A stretch of DNA of 64,000 bases from Enterococcus sp. 9E7_DIV0242 (GTDB lineage Bacteria; Bacillota; Bacilli; Lactobacillales; Enterococcaceae): positions 2,915,001-2,979,000 of the forward strand of contig NZ_CP147247.1 of the NCBI RefSeq assembly GCF_002140975.2, read 5' to 3'. A program made the translations under genes and the position numbers. A model generated the notes under the pieces. It was given only the letters and a program-made list of their open reading frames with translations, was not told where the DNA came from and made no database searches. Shown piece after piece: positions 35,596 through 44,687 of the stretch; position 1 is the stretch's first letter, and each line of letters opens with the position of its first letter.

Positions 35596-36705
35596 TTATT
35601 CGTACGATTCAAGCTTATTTTCTTTTTCTCGTTTCTCACGCCTTCTATAGAAAGCCTTACGCTGCATATCCTCAGTGTAATCAATAACCATCTGTTTATG
35701 CTTGTCGGTTATAGCAGCATTATCTATTAATGATTTCAGTTGATCTGTACCACAAATTCGATCAATTTCACGAATAACCCAAAGCGACGGAGCAACAGCT
35801 TTAGCAAGCCATACAAGCAGTTTTTCAAGCGTCTTACGCTTAGGTTCGATAGATAGCTTTAGCTTCTTTGTATCTTTCATAAACCACGCCCAAGGCGTCC
35901 ATAAAGGCCAACGGCGTTTATCCTTATCCTCCTTGTCTTCAAAAGGAACAACGAAGCGTATAGACTCATTCAAAATCGAAAAAGCTACCTCGTCAATTTT
36001 TCGAGACGTAATCAGTTCTTTCATAGCAGCAACAGCTTTTTCTTGTCTGAAACGAATTTCGTATCTATTCCACTTCGGTAAAGGTTCCTCAGTATCAAGC
36101 CCAAGTTTAGCAGCCTGTTCGTAATTTTTTTCATAAAAAACCATGAAAATCTTTCCAGATCGCGAACCAATATTAAGAGTTTCGCCTTTCGTTTCGCCGT
36201 CTTTTAAAGCAAAAGAGCCGTCTTCTCTACCAACACGAAGACGCCCCACCGTATTACCATTTTTAGCCATTTTTTTCAGTGTAGCAATTTTAAAATATGT
36301 CTTATAATCATCTATAGCCAAATCAAGACGGGGAACATTAGAGCAATAGATTAAGCAGCGCTCGAAGAAATCGAACCACGTTTCGCCGTTTGCTTCTAAG
36401 AACATTTCATAATTCCGACAACCTTGACCCGACATTAACAATTGAATGCCGTTCTCAGCATTCACACCACTAGATTCAAGAATGCGTATATCATCATAGC
36501 AATAGGAAGCATGATACCCCTTGATACCCTTACGGTTATCATCGCGAAAAAGATCAAACGGAATATTTAACAATTCATGGCAAATCGTACGAACATCATA
36601 CTCTTTGATTGTTAATTGACACCAGTCAATCAAAACGTGAAGGTATTCTTCTTTTGCGCACGTAACCCCCCTATTAGTAGAGGGGGTGTTATTCGCTTCG
36701 CTCAT
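35596..36705 (-). CDS. MobT-type relaxase (Rep_trans family, Orf20-like)
   Basis: A 369-residue protein of the rolling-circle replication initiation factor family (Rep_trans, PF02486) that serves as relaxase in Tn916/ICEBs1-type elements. Recognisable parts are the N-terminal LIDWCQLTIKEYD, the NVPRLDLAIDDYK segment near residue 130, SGKIFMVFYEKNYEQAAK, and NRYEIRFRQEKA. It nicks oriT and covalently binds the transferred strand. It overlaps the coupling-protein gene by 17 bp. oriT is normally nearby upstream, but I could not identify it. Confidence 0.88.
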   Translation of the reverse strand: MSEANNTPSTNRGVTCAKEEYLHVLIDWCQLTIKEYDVRTICHELLNIPFDLFRDDNRKGIKGYHASYCYDDIRILESSGVNAENGIQLLMSGQGCRNYEMFLEANGETWFDFFERCLIYCSNVPRLDLAIDDYKTYFKIATLKKMAKNGNTVGRLRVGREDGSFALKDGETKGETLNIGSRSGKIFMVFYEKNYEQAAKLGLDTEEPLPKWNRYEIRFRQEKAVAAMKELITSRKIDEVAFSILNESIRFVVPFEDKEDKDKRRWPLWTPWAWFMKDTKKLKLSIEPKRKTLEKLLVWLAKAVAPSLWVIREIDRICGTDQLKSLIDNAAITDKHKQMVIDYTEDMQRKAFYRRREKREKENKLESYE

Positions 36706-38152
36706 AACCTGAAACCTCCTGATAAATAACTTCCCTTACTTCGTAATCGCCGCTAGGCGGCTCATGGTCGTCTTTCGCCTGCGAATCGATTTTGCCGCTC
36801 CGCTCCAAATCGTCCGCGTCGACGCCGACCAGCTCAGCCATGCTTTTAATGTAGTCATATCCTTCGGGAACAAACGGGCTGTAAAATTCCCTTACTAAAA
36901 AATTCCCTGTCATATGAATATACCCACGACCTTTTTCTTCTTTGTTCGTAAGCTCTTGAGAAATTTTACCGAATGCCATTTTGTACCCATCGTCGCCCAG
37001 CGCCCCTAACGAAACACGTAGCCCCAATTGATCGCGAATATCGCCTTTTAGATATTCTGCGTCGGGTCTTTGTGTAGCAAATACACCGATCACGCCGACA
37101 GCTCGACCTTTGAGAATAATTTGTCTTAGATCATTAATGATCGCGTCACGTTCTTTTTTCGTTGCAAAATCAGTTAACCACGCGACATATTCATCAATGA
37201 GCACGATAATAGGCTTTAAGTTGTAATAGGTAAAGTCTTCGCCTGACTTATAGTTCGGTAAAGTTCGTAAATACTTATAACGATCATTCATTTCCTGAAC
37301 TGTTGCTTTTACCATGTCTGCAATGTCTTGCGGATCGCCATAAACGTTCGGAAAGAATTTTTCCATGTCTAAAATGCTGCTAAATTTTGCATCTCCAATT
37401 CGTACCTCAGCACCCATTTTTACAAAGGCACGTAATAGAATCTGTAAGAATACCGATTTTCCGCCACCAGTACCACCTACAATGAGAGCATGAGGCACTT
37501 TTGCAATGTCCCAGACAATACCTTTCATTAATTCAATTGTATAACCAACAGGGGAAACATCATCGATAAGTAGACGATTCTTCTTATTGTCTGCTTCAAA
37601 AGAATAAGTAAAGAATCCTTTTCTTTGACCCATACCAACCAGATCAACAGCAAGCAACTCCTCAAGAACTGTTGCTAATTCTTTGAATTTTCCAGCCTGA
37701 TGGAATTGACTTCCATCAAGTCGTATTGTAATTTGAATTTGTTTACCCTGAAGCTTTGAATAGAATTTAGGAAAATATACAATATCTTTCTTCATACGCT
37801 TTTTGTCGCTTTTCATCATGTTCGGAGTTTCAAAATCATTAACCATGTAAAACTTAGATGAATAGATCATATTACATAGACGCTGTAACATGACTAACCG
37901 TCGAAAGAACGGTTTTGATAGAAGAAAAACAAAACCGACCAAACAAAGAGCAAACGGCACACCTAACGCGAGCAGTTTCAATGCCGGAATCAAGTCAAAG
38001 GTTTCCCACCGAAACAGCGTATTTCGCCACAGAAGTAACGCAACATAAGAGAAATAGAATAGGTAAAAAAGAGTCGAAAGACCGTTCGAGATCAGCTTTC
38101 TATGCCATTTTCGCACCCTTAACCCTTTATATGTAAGATCAATAAAAAACAA
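36689..38152 (-). CDS. FtsK/SpoIIIE-type coupling protein (Orf21-like)
   Basis: A 487-residue protein with two N-terminal membrane helices (about 16-36 and 50-75) and an FtsK-type motor with Walker A LIVGGTGGGKSVF (near residue 227) and Walker B IVLIDEY (near 315). This is the TcpA/Orf21 type T4CP that links the relaxosome to the channel. TTG 38152 has GAGGTGG at 5 bp; the in-frame GTG at 38161 lies inside that site. Confidence 0.88.
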   Translation of the reverse strand: MFFIDLTYKGLRVRKWHRKLISNGLSTLFYLFYFSYVALLLWRNTLFRWETFDLIPALKLLALGVPFALCLVGFVFLLSKPFFRRLVMLQRLCNMIYSSKFYMVNDFETPNMMKSDKKRMKKDIVYFPKFYSKLQGKQIQITIRLDGSQFHQAGKFKELATVLEELLAVDLVGMGQRKGFFTYSFEADNKKNRLLIDDVSPVGYTIELMKGIVWDIAKVPHALIVGGTGGGKSVFLQILLRAFVKMGAEVRIGDAKFSSILDMEKFFPNVYGDPQDIADMVKATVQEMNDRYKYLRTLPNYKSGEDFTYYNLKPIIVLIDEYVAWLTDFATKKERDAIINDLRQIILKGRAVGVIGVFATQRPDAEYLKGDIRDQLGLRVSLGALGDDGYKMAFGKISQELTNKEEKGRGYIHMTGNFLVREFYSPFVPEGYDYIKSMAELVGVDADDLERSGKIDSQAKDDHEPPSGDYEVREVIYQEVSGYERSE

Positions 38153-38246
38153 AGATACCACCTCAATTTTTAACAGCCACCCAACTATAAAAGAGGGCAG
38201 CTGTCATTATTACTGTTACAATCATTTTGTCATTAATTGATTGATA

Positions 38247-38699
38247 TTATTTACCTGTAGCAGCACGTTTGGCTTTCTCGTTCAGAATTTCATCTGTTGT
38301 TGGACTAACATTTGGTTCTCCGTTTGCATCAGCCTTTTTATCAGCAGCGGTCAAAGGTTCAATACGAACAGCCTTAAAACGATCATTAATACTTCCGTAA
38401 GAACGTTGACGTCCTGTATTACGATCCTCAAATGAATTAGCCGAAGCCGAAGGAGAATAAACTAGTCCAGCAATTCGAACTCTACCCCACACTTTAACGT
38501 TTGGAATCTCTTTTTCTTCAAGCTGTACCGTGATACTATCATTCGCATTTGTACAAGCCAGATTCACTGTAATAGAATCAATAACAGCCTCGTTGTATTC
38601 GCGCGTCGCTTCATTATACGGGTGTCTAACATTCATTCCTAACAACATTACTTCGCCTAAATTCTCTTTCTGACAACTTTCATTCATAATAATTTCCAT
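38247..38699 (-). CDS. DUF961-like ICE protein (Orf22/23 region)
   Basis: A 150-residue soluble protein. The segment VKVWGRVRIAGLVYSPSAS with FEDRNTGRQRS and FKAVRIEPL resembles the DUF961 proteins at the start of Tn916-type transfer operons (Orf22/Orf23), some of which act as helicase-processivity helpers. ATG 38699 with TAGGA upstream is chosen; the longer frame to 38756 lies partly in the adhesin terminator. It directly precedes the coupling protein gene. Confidence 0.65.
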   Translation of the reverse strand: MEIIMNESCQKENLGEVMLLGMNVRHPYNEATREYNEAVIDSITVNLACTNANDSITVQLEEKEIPNVKVWGRVRIAGLVYSPSASANSFEDRNTGRQRSYGSINDRFKAVRIEPLTAADKKADANGEPNVSPTTDEILNEKAKRAATGK

Positions 38700-38730
38700 T
38701 TGTATTCCTACTTTCATCATTTTGTTGTAA

Positions 38731-38753
38731 TAAAAAAAGATGGAGCATAGCCC
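38731..38753 (-). terminator. Terminator after the adhesin gene
   Basis: On the minus strand GGTGGGGC and GCTCCATC (two G-T pairs) form a hairpin around TAT, followed by seven T. It separates the adhesin gene from the DUF961-like gene and the transfer genes. Confidence 0.7.
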
Positions 38754-38760
38754 CACCTAA

Positions 38761-41700
38761 TTATTCTTTGTTTTCAGTTTCGCTGTTTTCTTCTTGCTCT
38801 TCTTGAGCCTGTTTCTTTTTCAATAGAACCATTCCACCGACTACACCAACCACAAGACATAAACCAATAATCGTTGTAAGTTTTTTCACAGTTTCACCCG
38901 TTTGTGGGAACATTCCAGAGGGCTTTTCTACTGGTTCATTTGATTCTTTTGTTGGTTCCTCAGTCGATTCAATTACAACCTCAATCACTGGTGGTGTCAA
39001 AGTAACCATATTCGAAGGTTTTTCAACATCGTTCACAGTCAAAAGCATTTGATTTTCAAACGTTTTTCCTTTGTGGCTTTCATCATAGTTGTATACCGTT
39101 TCGACGAACCAATCCAATGACGATCTGTTAAGTGTAGAAGCATAGTCTTCTTTTACAGTAACCTCAATCTTTTGTTCGTTGACAGCATAATCAACTTGTT
39201 TTGTTACATCATTGCCGTTGATATCCAGAACTTTCATAGATTGGAATTCAAAGCCATCGGGCAACACGTCAGAGAAGACAATACTTTCGATTTTTTCATG
39301 ATCTCCGATATAAATTTGACCTTTAAATTCAATCGTTTTGCCGTCTTCAAGAATATCGTAATGGTTCAAAAGTTCGCCATTTTCGTTGATGAACTTGGTA
39401 ATAGAATCCTCATGGATCAGCAAGTTTTTAATAGGCGTTAACTCGATTTCAAGTTCAGAATCCTCAGACTCTACACTATCCTTTTCTTTCGTTTCAACGT
39501 CTTCTTGATCTGTTTCTTCTGTCGGAACCTCATATTCTTTGATTACATCATTTTCAACATAACCATTTTCATAAAATTCGACAACATGAACGGCTTCGTT
39601 CGAATCAGGTTTATACGTGAAATAGTATTTTGTTGTATTCAATTGATAGCCTTCGATGGTAGAAGTTTCTTGTAGATAATAGGTTTGATTTGGAATCAAA
39701 ACATCTTGATACGTTCCTTTACCGTCCTTGATTTCTACAGACCCCATAAGCGTATCAGCAGAAATAAGCGTATCAGCATTAATCACATGTTCTTGTGAAT
39801 GGAAGATACCAAATACAGCACCAGAGCCACTCTCAAAGTCGCCAGATTCATTTTCAAAGGCTTTATTTACAATAAACTGAACTTCTTGAAGCAAGTCTTC
39901 TTGTTCAGCCGTAGCAGCCAGTTTGCCATCTTCTCCAGCAGCCAAGTCAACAACAATCGGCGTGGGATCAATTTGAATACCTAGCGGCGCGCTTTGTTCA
40001 ACAAGTACATATTGACCTCCATACAAATCGTTTACAGTTGCTTGACCTGTTTTATCTGTTGTAGCAGTTCCATAATCAGAACCAGCCTCAGCGACTATCT
40101 CGTTATTAGGAAGGACAATATCTTGATTTGCGTTGACTTGATAAGACACACCTTCTTGAGGTAATTTCTCATAGATCAACTCGCCCGTCAGAATATCAAT
40201 ATCAACAAGTTGACGTGTGATTTTGTTGATTTTAATTGAACCTTTCGGCAATTTTGTTGTATTTTCAACTTCATTTGTGTTTTTCTTGTTGCTATTGATA
40301 GAAGAAGAAGCCGTATTTTTAATTGGTTCTTTATCTCCAATCGCTTCAATAACTTGCATTTTGTTTCTCAATGTATAAGTTTCATTGTTCATTTCCATTT
40401 CTTTTAAGAAAACAGAATCAGCCTCAAAAACAACTGTATGAGTTTTTTCATCATAGCTGATTACTTTTACATCTTTCATTTCTACGCCGTTTTTCAAGAC
40501 TGTAGAAGAAAGATATTTTGTTTGAGCTGGAAACGGATCGCTAATACTAAATTGCGTGTATTTTGTTGCGATATCAACATTCAAAGTGTTTACTTGTTGG
40601 TCAATGTCATAATAAATGATATCGCCAGCTTCAACAGATTTTTCGTTGATATCCTCTAAGTTTTCGTTCAACACTCGTTTAGAAGGAGCAACAAAGACAG
40701 GTTCCTTTACAGGGGTTTCAACTTCATTTGTTTTTTGTTCAGTATCATTAATAGTTGTTCCCGCCACATTTTTAATCACAGTACCGTTTTTAACATTTGC
40801 TTTCACTTGTGCTTTCGTTTTAAGCGAATAAGTTTCGTTGTTCATTTCCATTTCTTTTAGGAAAGCCGCATCAGCAGTGAACGTCACTGTATGAGTTTTC
40901 TCATCATAGACAATTCCTTTTACACCCTTGATTTCTACATCATTTTTTAGTAGGGTAGCAGAAATGTAATTGACATACTCTGGTAACGGATCACTAATAA
41001 CGAACTTGCTGTATTTCGTTAAAATATCTTTGTTCAATGTGTTTACTTGTTGATTTTTCTTATAGTACAAGATTGAACTCGGCATTACTGACTGTTCATT
41101 GATATTTTTTCCAGTTTCATCAAGAACAAATTTCACAGGCGCTGGAAGAACCGTATCTTTCACAAGATTAGAAACAGTATTAGAATCTTTAGTTGTTGAG
41201 TTTACAACTAAAGAGGCTGTATTCTTAATTACATTCGCACTCGTAGCGTTAGCATTAACTTTTACTTGTACGTACGCTGTATATGATTCAGCATTGTATT
41301 TAATTACTGATTCTCTGAAATTCTTAGAAGTCGTCAGCGTTACTTTATGACTATCTTTGTCATAATTTGCAGCGGCAGATGAGTCTTCTGGAAGCCACAT
41401 TTTTTCGTAAGTTACATACTCTGATAATTTATCAACGACTTGAAGCTTACTGTATTTTTCAAGCAAATCGACACCCAACGTGTGTACTTTGAACTCAACA
41501 GGATAGATCAATGTTTGTCCCGCAAAAACTTCTTTTCCGTTGACTGAGGCACCACCTACAGAAAGAGCAACATCTTTTTTAGGCGCTTCTGGTTCTGTAT
41601 TGAAAAGTGTTGCTGATGACAAGCTATTCCAAACAGTAGAAATTTCACTGTCTATACCAACTCGAAAATTCAATTCGTTTCCTGAGATTTGAAAACTCGC

Positions 41701-42426
41701 TGTGTTTTTTTTGAAAGTTTGGGAGCCTAAAACGTCCTCAAAGTCATTGCTAGCGCCTATCATCACTTTTTCACTAGAATTAAAAGGATTGTTTCCCTCA
41801 ATGACATTCGAATCATTCGTGATATACGTATTTAAATCAGCAGATTGATTCAAATATGAAGCAAACTCCCCTTTATTCAAGGAGTTGAAAGAAATAAACG
41901 CATCTTTATTGAAGCTTACTTGATTATTTTGTTCATCAAAGAACTTTACACTAATATCCATTTGTATCACATGGTCGTACCAGTAGCCGCTGAAAAGATG
42001 GTCTGATAGAATCAGAAATGGACGTTCTCCAGTATCGTCTCTTTTAAAGTTACTATACTCAATCACAGACGAGATTTTTTTCCCTTTGTATGTCCCGATT
42101 GAGGATTGCTTTACAGTCACTTTTTCCGTTCCTGTCACATTCCCGAAAGTAATTTTTGTAGCACCGTACCCTTTTTGGAAAACATTGATCGGTTCAACGT
42201 CAGCAGAATCCGTAAAGTATTCGATTGTCGCATCGCCAGTCGCCTTAACATCAGCCTTCGAAACTGTTACATCTTTGTCGATGATTAAATTGTTTGTAGC
42301 GCTGATGGGATTCTCTCTATCTACTGTCACAATTTCTGCATTTGCTTTTTCTCCACTTAAAAACACCAACAAAGATAGAGACACCCCAAGAACGGTTTTT
42401 AATAATTTATATTTCTTGCTTCTCAT
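38761..42426 (-). CDS. FPQTG cell-wall-anchored adhesin with isopeptide-type repeats
   Basis: A 1221-residue surface protein: signal peptide (cleavage after ANA, near residue 31), an N-terminal unique domain (about 32-290), three related isopeptide-forming repeats of about 140 residues (from about 295, 430 and 575) in which FLKEMEMNNETY recurs twice, two SpaA/prealbumin-like domains (about 745-850 and 870-980), a further repeat (about 1010-1140), and the sorting signal FPQTGE at 1173 with a hydrophobic stretch and charged tail. The first residue is Phe, not Leu. It resembles SspB/fimbrial-isopeptide adhesins and may promote mating contact, as surface adhesins do on other enterococcal elements; that role is inferred. 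Confidence 0.88.
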   Translation of the reverse strand: MRSKKYKLLKTVLGVSLSLLVFLSGEKANAEIVTVDRENPISATNNLIIDKDVTVSKADVKATGDATIEYFTDSADVEPINVFQKGYGATKITFGNVTGTEKVTVKQSSIGTYKGKKISSVIEYSNFKRDDTGERPFLILSDHLFSGYWYDHVIQMDISVKFFDEQNNQVSFNKDAFISFNSLNKGEFASYLNQSADLNTYITNDSNVIEGNNPFNSSEKVMIGASNDFEDVLGSQTFKKNTASFQISGNELNFRVGIDSEISTVWNSLSSATLFNTEPEAPKKDVALSVGGASVNGKEVFAGQTLIYPVEFKVHTLGVDLLEKYSKLQVVDKLSEYVTYEKMWLPEDSSAAANYDKDSHKVTLTTSKNFRESVIKYNAESYTAYVQVKVNANATSANVIKNTASLVVNSTTKDSNTVSNLVKDTVLPAPVKFVLDETGKNINEQSVMPSSILYYKKNQQVNTLNKDILTKYSKFVISDPLPEYVNYISATLLKNDVEIKGVKGIVYDEKTHTVTFTADAAFLKEMEMNNETYSLKTKAQVKANVKNGTVIKNVAGTTINDTEQKTNEVETPVKEPVFVAPSKRVLNENLEDINEKSVEAGDIIYYDIDQQVNTLNVDIATKYTQFSISDPFPAQTKYLSSTVLKNGVEMKDVKVISYDEKTHTVVFEADSVFLKEMEMNNETYTLRNKMQVIEAIGDKEPIKNTASSSINSNKKNTNEVENTTKLPKGSIKINKITRQLVDIDILTGELIYEKLPQEGVSYQVNANQDIVLPNNEIVAEAGSDYGTATTDKTGQATVNDLYGGQYVLVEQSAPLGIQIDPTPIVVDLAAGEDGKLAATAEQEDLLQEVQFIVNKAFENESGDFESGSGAVFGIFHSQEHVINADTLISADTLMGSVEIKDGKGTYQDVLIPNQTYYLQETSTIEGYQLNTTKYYFTYKPDSNEAVHVVEFYENGYVENDVIKEYEVPTEETDQEDVETKEKDSVESEDSELEIELTPIKNLLIHEDSITKFINENGELLNHYDILEDGKTIEFKGQIYIGDHEKIESIVFSDVLPDGFEFQSMKVLDINGNDVTKQVDYAVNEQKIEVTVKEDYASTLNRSSLDWFVETVYNYDESHKGKTFENQMLLTVNDVEKPSNMVTLTPPVIEVVIESTEEPTKESNEPVEKPSGMFPQTGETVKKLTTIIGLCLVVGVVGGMVLLKKKQAQEEQEENSETENKE

Positions 42427-42483
42427 TTATTTACCTCTTTTCTTTATTTCTTAAGATCAACGTTTTTTGACCACAAAGAGCAG

Positions 42484-42522
42484 CTAAGAGGAATCAAAAT
42501 AATTCTTTGAGCCTTTTTTCAT
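42484..42522 (-). CDS. Leader peptide upstream of the adhesin
   Basis: ATG 42522 is preceded at 5 bp by GGAGGTGG (42535-42528) and encodes 12 residues, MKKGSKNYFDSS, ending TAG. It lies just after a terminator and 57 bp before the adhesin start. The strong ribosome site and position suggest a regulatory leader peptide rather than a functional product. Confidence 0.45.
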   Translation of the reverse strand: MKKGSKNYFDSS

Positions 42523-42544
42523 AAAAACCACCTCCAGATAAAAT

Positions 42545-42568
42545 AAAAAAGACAGCTAAGAAGCTGCC
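42545..42568 (-). terminator. Attenuator-like terminator in the adhesin leader
   Basis: On the minus strand GGCAGCTTCTTAGCTGTC (42568-42551) folds as a hairpin followed by six T. It lies upstream of the leader peptide and adhesin gene with no coding gene directly before it, so it would end leader transcripts unless prevented. Confidence 0.65.
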
Positions 42569-42583
42569 TTAAGACAATTTGTC

Positions 42584-42644
42584 TTATTGAAACACTCGTT
42601 AAAATGTAGGAGGAGGGGAACCATTAGAACAAGTGTTTCAATAA
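42584..42644. repeat. Inverted repeat in the adhesin leader
   Basis: TTATTGAAACACT (42584-42596) pairs with AGTGTTTCAATAA (42632-42644). On the minus strand its loop contains CCCCTCCTCC, complementary to the GGAGGTGG ribosome site of the leader peptide about 100 nt downstream, so it could present or hide an anti-ribosome-site sequence. Confidence 0.5.
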
Positions 42645-42723
42645 AACAAGTTGGTATTCTATCATTAGTTTACAAAGTCTAATATTTTGCAAGGCTACAT
42701 TCTCAACCTTGATAGGATGGTAT

Positions 42724-42845
42724 TTCTCACATTTAATAACATGTGTTATAATTCGTATAGGCGGGGGACTGAAAATAACCCTATTTAACAACCTTTCAAA
42801 CACCTAAAACTTTGCGAATAAATAGCATCCCCCGCCTATATACTA
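42724..42845 (+). ncRNA. Candidate antisense RNA opposite a small hydrophobic peptide gene
   Basis: An extended -10 TGTTATAAT (42744-42752) with TTCTCA (42724-42729) at 17 bp would start a plus-strand RNA near 42760. Its first bases (TATAGGCGGGGGA, 42756-42768) pair with TCCCCCGCCTATA (42828-42840), with CTATTT/AAATAG inside. It is complementary to the likely 3' region of the transcript of the 37-residue frame at 42967-42854. Its 3' end is unknown. Confidence 0.4.
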
Positions 42846-42853
42846 CAGTTTTA

Positions 42854-42967
42854 CTACTTAACCCACTCGCCAAACGCTATTGCCAACTCTCTTACCATGC
42901 AAACAACATAGAGAAAAGAAGCGAAAGGAACCAGTAATCTGAAAATAAATACTATGACTGAAAACAT
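42854..42967 (-). CDS. Candidate small hydrophobic toxin (37 residues)
   Basis: ATG 42967 with GAGGTGA upstream opens a frame of 37 residues, MFSVIVFIFRLLVPFASFLY, then a second hydrophobic stretch ending AFGEWVK. One long membrane helix and a short polar tail are typical of type I toxins, but the sequence does not match Fst or Hol_Tox that I can see. It is followed by the inverted repeat and opposed by the candidate antisense RNA. The toxin reading is an inference. Confidence 0.45.
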   Translation of the reverse strand: MFSVIVFIFRLLVPFASFLYVVCMVRELAIAFGEWVK

Positions 42968-43191
42968 ATCACTCACCTCGTTTCATTTACAGCCTACCTT
43001 AAACGAAACGATATTTCAACAAGCCTAGAAACCGTGTATTTTCAGTGATAGAATTTTTCATTTTTGTTTTCTAACAGGATAGAATAGTCTTTCTTCTTAA
43101 ACCATGTTGCTTCCATTTTTTTCTCAGTTTCAAAGAAAAAAATATTTTTTTAACGATCCTTAAAAATGACTAAAAAAAAGACCCCAACGTT

Positions 43192-43425
43192 TTAACATCC
43201 GAGTTTTAGCAATACATTTCCATCATAATCTAGTATACCTCGATCATTTGAGTGAAAATGTTCGCATTCATCTTTACCAACTGCATCATATATTAGAGCC
43301 TCACAACAAGGACAGCGGGCATTTTTAACCCATTCGCTTCTTGCTGTTGTTTGTTCGCAGTTTGGGCAATGTTGTAGATTATCATTACTCAAATAATTGT
43401 CAGCAAACTCACTGAACGGACTCAT
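43192..43425 (-). CDS. Small zinc-ribbon protein
   Basis: A 77-residue protein with two CxxC pairs, CPNC (near 20) and CPCC (near 38), plus a C-terminal EHFHSNDRG segment, a likely zinc ribbon. AAGGAGG precedes the ATG. It is the last of three short, closely packed genes in the ICE regulatory end. Function unknown. Confidence 0.6.
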   Translation of the reverse strand: MSPFSEFADNYLSNDNLQHCPNCEQTTARSEWVKNARCPCCEALIYDAVGKDECEHFHSNDRGILDYDGNVLLKLGC

Positions 43426-43660
43426 TTTCTTTGTCCTCCTTTTTTAGTTCCTCGTTAGCCAACTGAATAAAATCATTCAAATGACCTAGACGGGTTTGTT
43501 TACTCTCATAAGCCTTTTTAGCTTCTTTATATGAAAATTCTAAATAAGGAAGAACTTTCTTGATACGTTCTTGTTCAGCAACGCTTTTTTTCACTTCTTT
43601 GGTCAAATTACCCTTGTATTCATACGTGTAGCCACCGTTTTGTTTCTTTATTACTCTCAT
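43409..43660 (-). CDS. Small charged ICE protein
   Basis: An 83-residue soluble, Lys/Glu-rich protein, mostly helical (KKSVAEQERIKKVLPYLEF and KKAYESKQTRLG). Its start overlaps the preceding stop (ATGA) and its end overlaps the zinc-ribbon gene, so it belongs to the same cistron chain. The family is not recognised. Confidence 0.55.
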   Translation of the reverse strand: MRVIKKQNGGYTYEYKGNLTKEVKKSVAEQERIKKVLPYLEFSYKEAKKAYESKQTRLGHLNDFIQLANEELKKEDKENESVQ

Positions 43661-43827
43661 TCTTCGCGCCTCGCTTCTAGTTGTTCGTCCATTTCAATTA
43701 TTAAGTTAAGAATACAATAGACAATAATAGCAACGTTAACGATTATTGGTACATCTATAAAGCTCAGATAAAACGCAGTAGCTACCAGCACCAACGAACG
43801 ACACATCTTTAAAATATCAATAAACAC
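43657..43827 (-). CDS. Small ICE membrane protein
   Basis: From GTG 43827, preceded by AAGGAGG at 6 bp, this encodes 56 residues with two membrane segments (LVLVATAFYLSFI and IIVNVAIIVYCILNLII) and an acidic-basic tail EQLEARREE. The longer frame to 43902 has no ribosome site. It overlaps the next gene by 4 bp. Function unknown. Confidence 0.55.
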   Translation of the reverse strand: MFIDILKMCRSLVLVATAFYLSFIDVPIIVNVAIIVYCILNLIIEMDEQLEARREE

Positions 43828-44119
43828 GTGATTCCTCCTTACATATATTTTTCTAACAACACGAAGCGGAATCGAACCACAATGAATAACCATACGCGTC
43901 AAATAAAATAAAAAATCCAGACCACATGACCTTTTTTAATTAGTCACGCCATACAGTTCTAATTCAACTTGCAAAATTTGACTGTCAAAGCGATTGTGGG
44001 AAGAACAGTGATAAAGGGAACGAATTTACCTTAAAAACTCAGTTAACAAATCCAGTAAATTCTTATTCAGCCCTGTACGCTATAATAAGCGCCTATGGTA
44101 TTTTAGTTACATGTAGGTA

Positions 44120-44575
44120 TTACGCAAGTTTTCTCTCATGTGATCGTATGAACCTGTAAAATACACATGTGGGAATCTCATATCTTTTTCTTATCACTTC
44201 GTTAGGCAAGTTCCTGTTTCGTAATTCCTTATACTTGCCGAACGTGAAGCGCTTGGTTTTCCCATCGTAGTATTTTTCAAACTCTTTGAACTTTTTGAAT
44301 GAGAGCTTCAAGCGGGAACGAATCTGGTTTTTCGATAGTCCACTTTGTCGATATTCACAATACCGATCATACTTACTAACTGTTTGATGATTAATCTGTT
44401 CAAACCAACAGATTGTAATGCGTTGTGTATGCTGCAACATTTTGGCAGCTTGTTTTTTTGCTACATCGAACAGCTTGTTTTTATCTGCACCTTCGACCTT
44501 AACCACAAGATCGAGTTTCTGATTTTGATTTTCTTGTATTGCGATCGCTTCGACATAGTAACTATAGATTTTCAA
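44120..44575 (-). CDS. ICE-encoded basic protein of unknown function
   Basis: A 151-residue basic protein starting at TTG with AGGAGG at 8 bp. The C-terminal half (GLSKNQIRSRLKLSFKKFKE and RNLPNEVIRKRYEIP) contains two segments that look like sigma-type helix-turn-helix units, so DNA binding is possible. It lies at the regulatory end of the ICE, downstream of a Cro-like gene. Not recognised further. Confidence 0.55.
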   Translation of the reverse strand: MKIYSYYVEAIAIQENQNQKLDLVVKVEGADKNKLFDVAKKQAAKMLQHTQRITICWFEQINHQTVSKYDRYCEYRQSGLSKNQIRSRLKLSFKKFKEFEKYYDGKTKRFTFGKYKELRNRNLPNEVIRKRYEIPTCVFYRFIRSHERKLA

Positions 44576-44687
44576 ATTCGTTTCCTCCTGATTTTATTTA
44601 AGGCATTCAGCCTTATTGGAATACCTATCTTTACATAACATAATAGATAGGTACTCTATAAAGCTAACGTCTAGGTAGTTTAAACTT

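Noticed and set aside
39400..41500. CRISPR-like repeats within the adhesin region
   Set aside because: The repetition is coding and about 430 bp long, from duplicated adhesin domains. No short direct repeats with spacers were found in the window.
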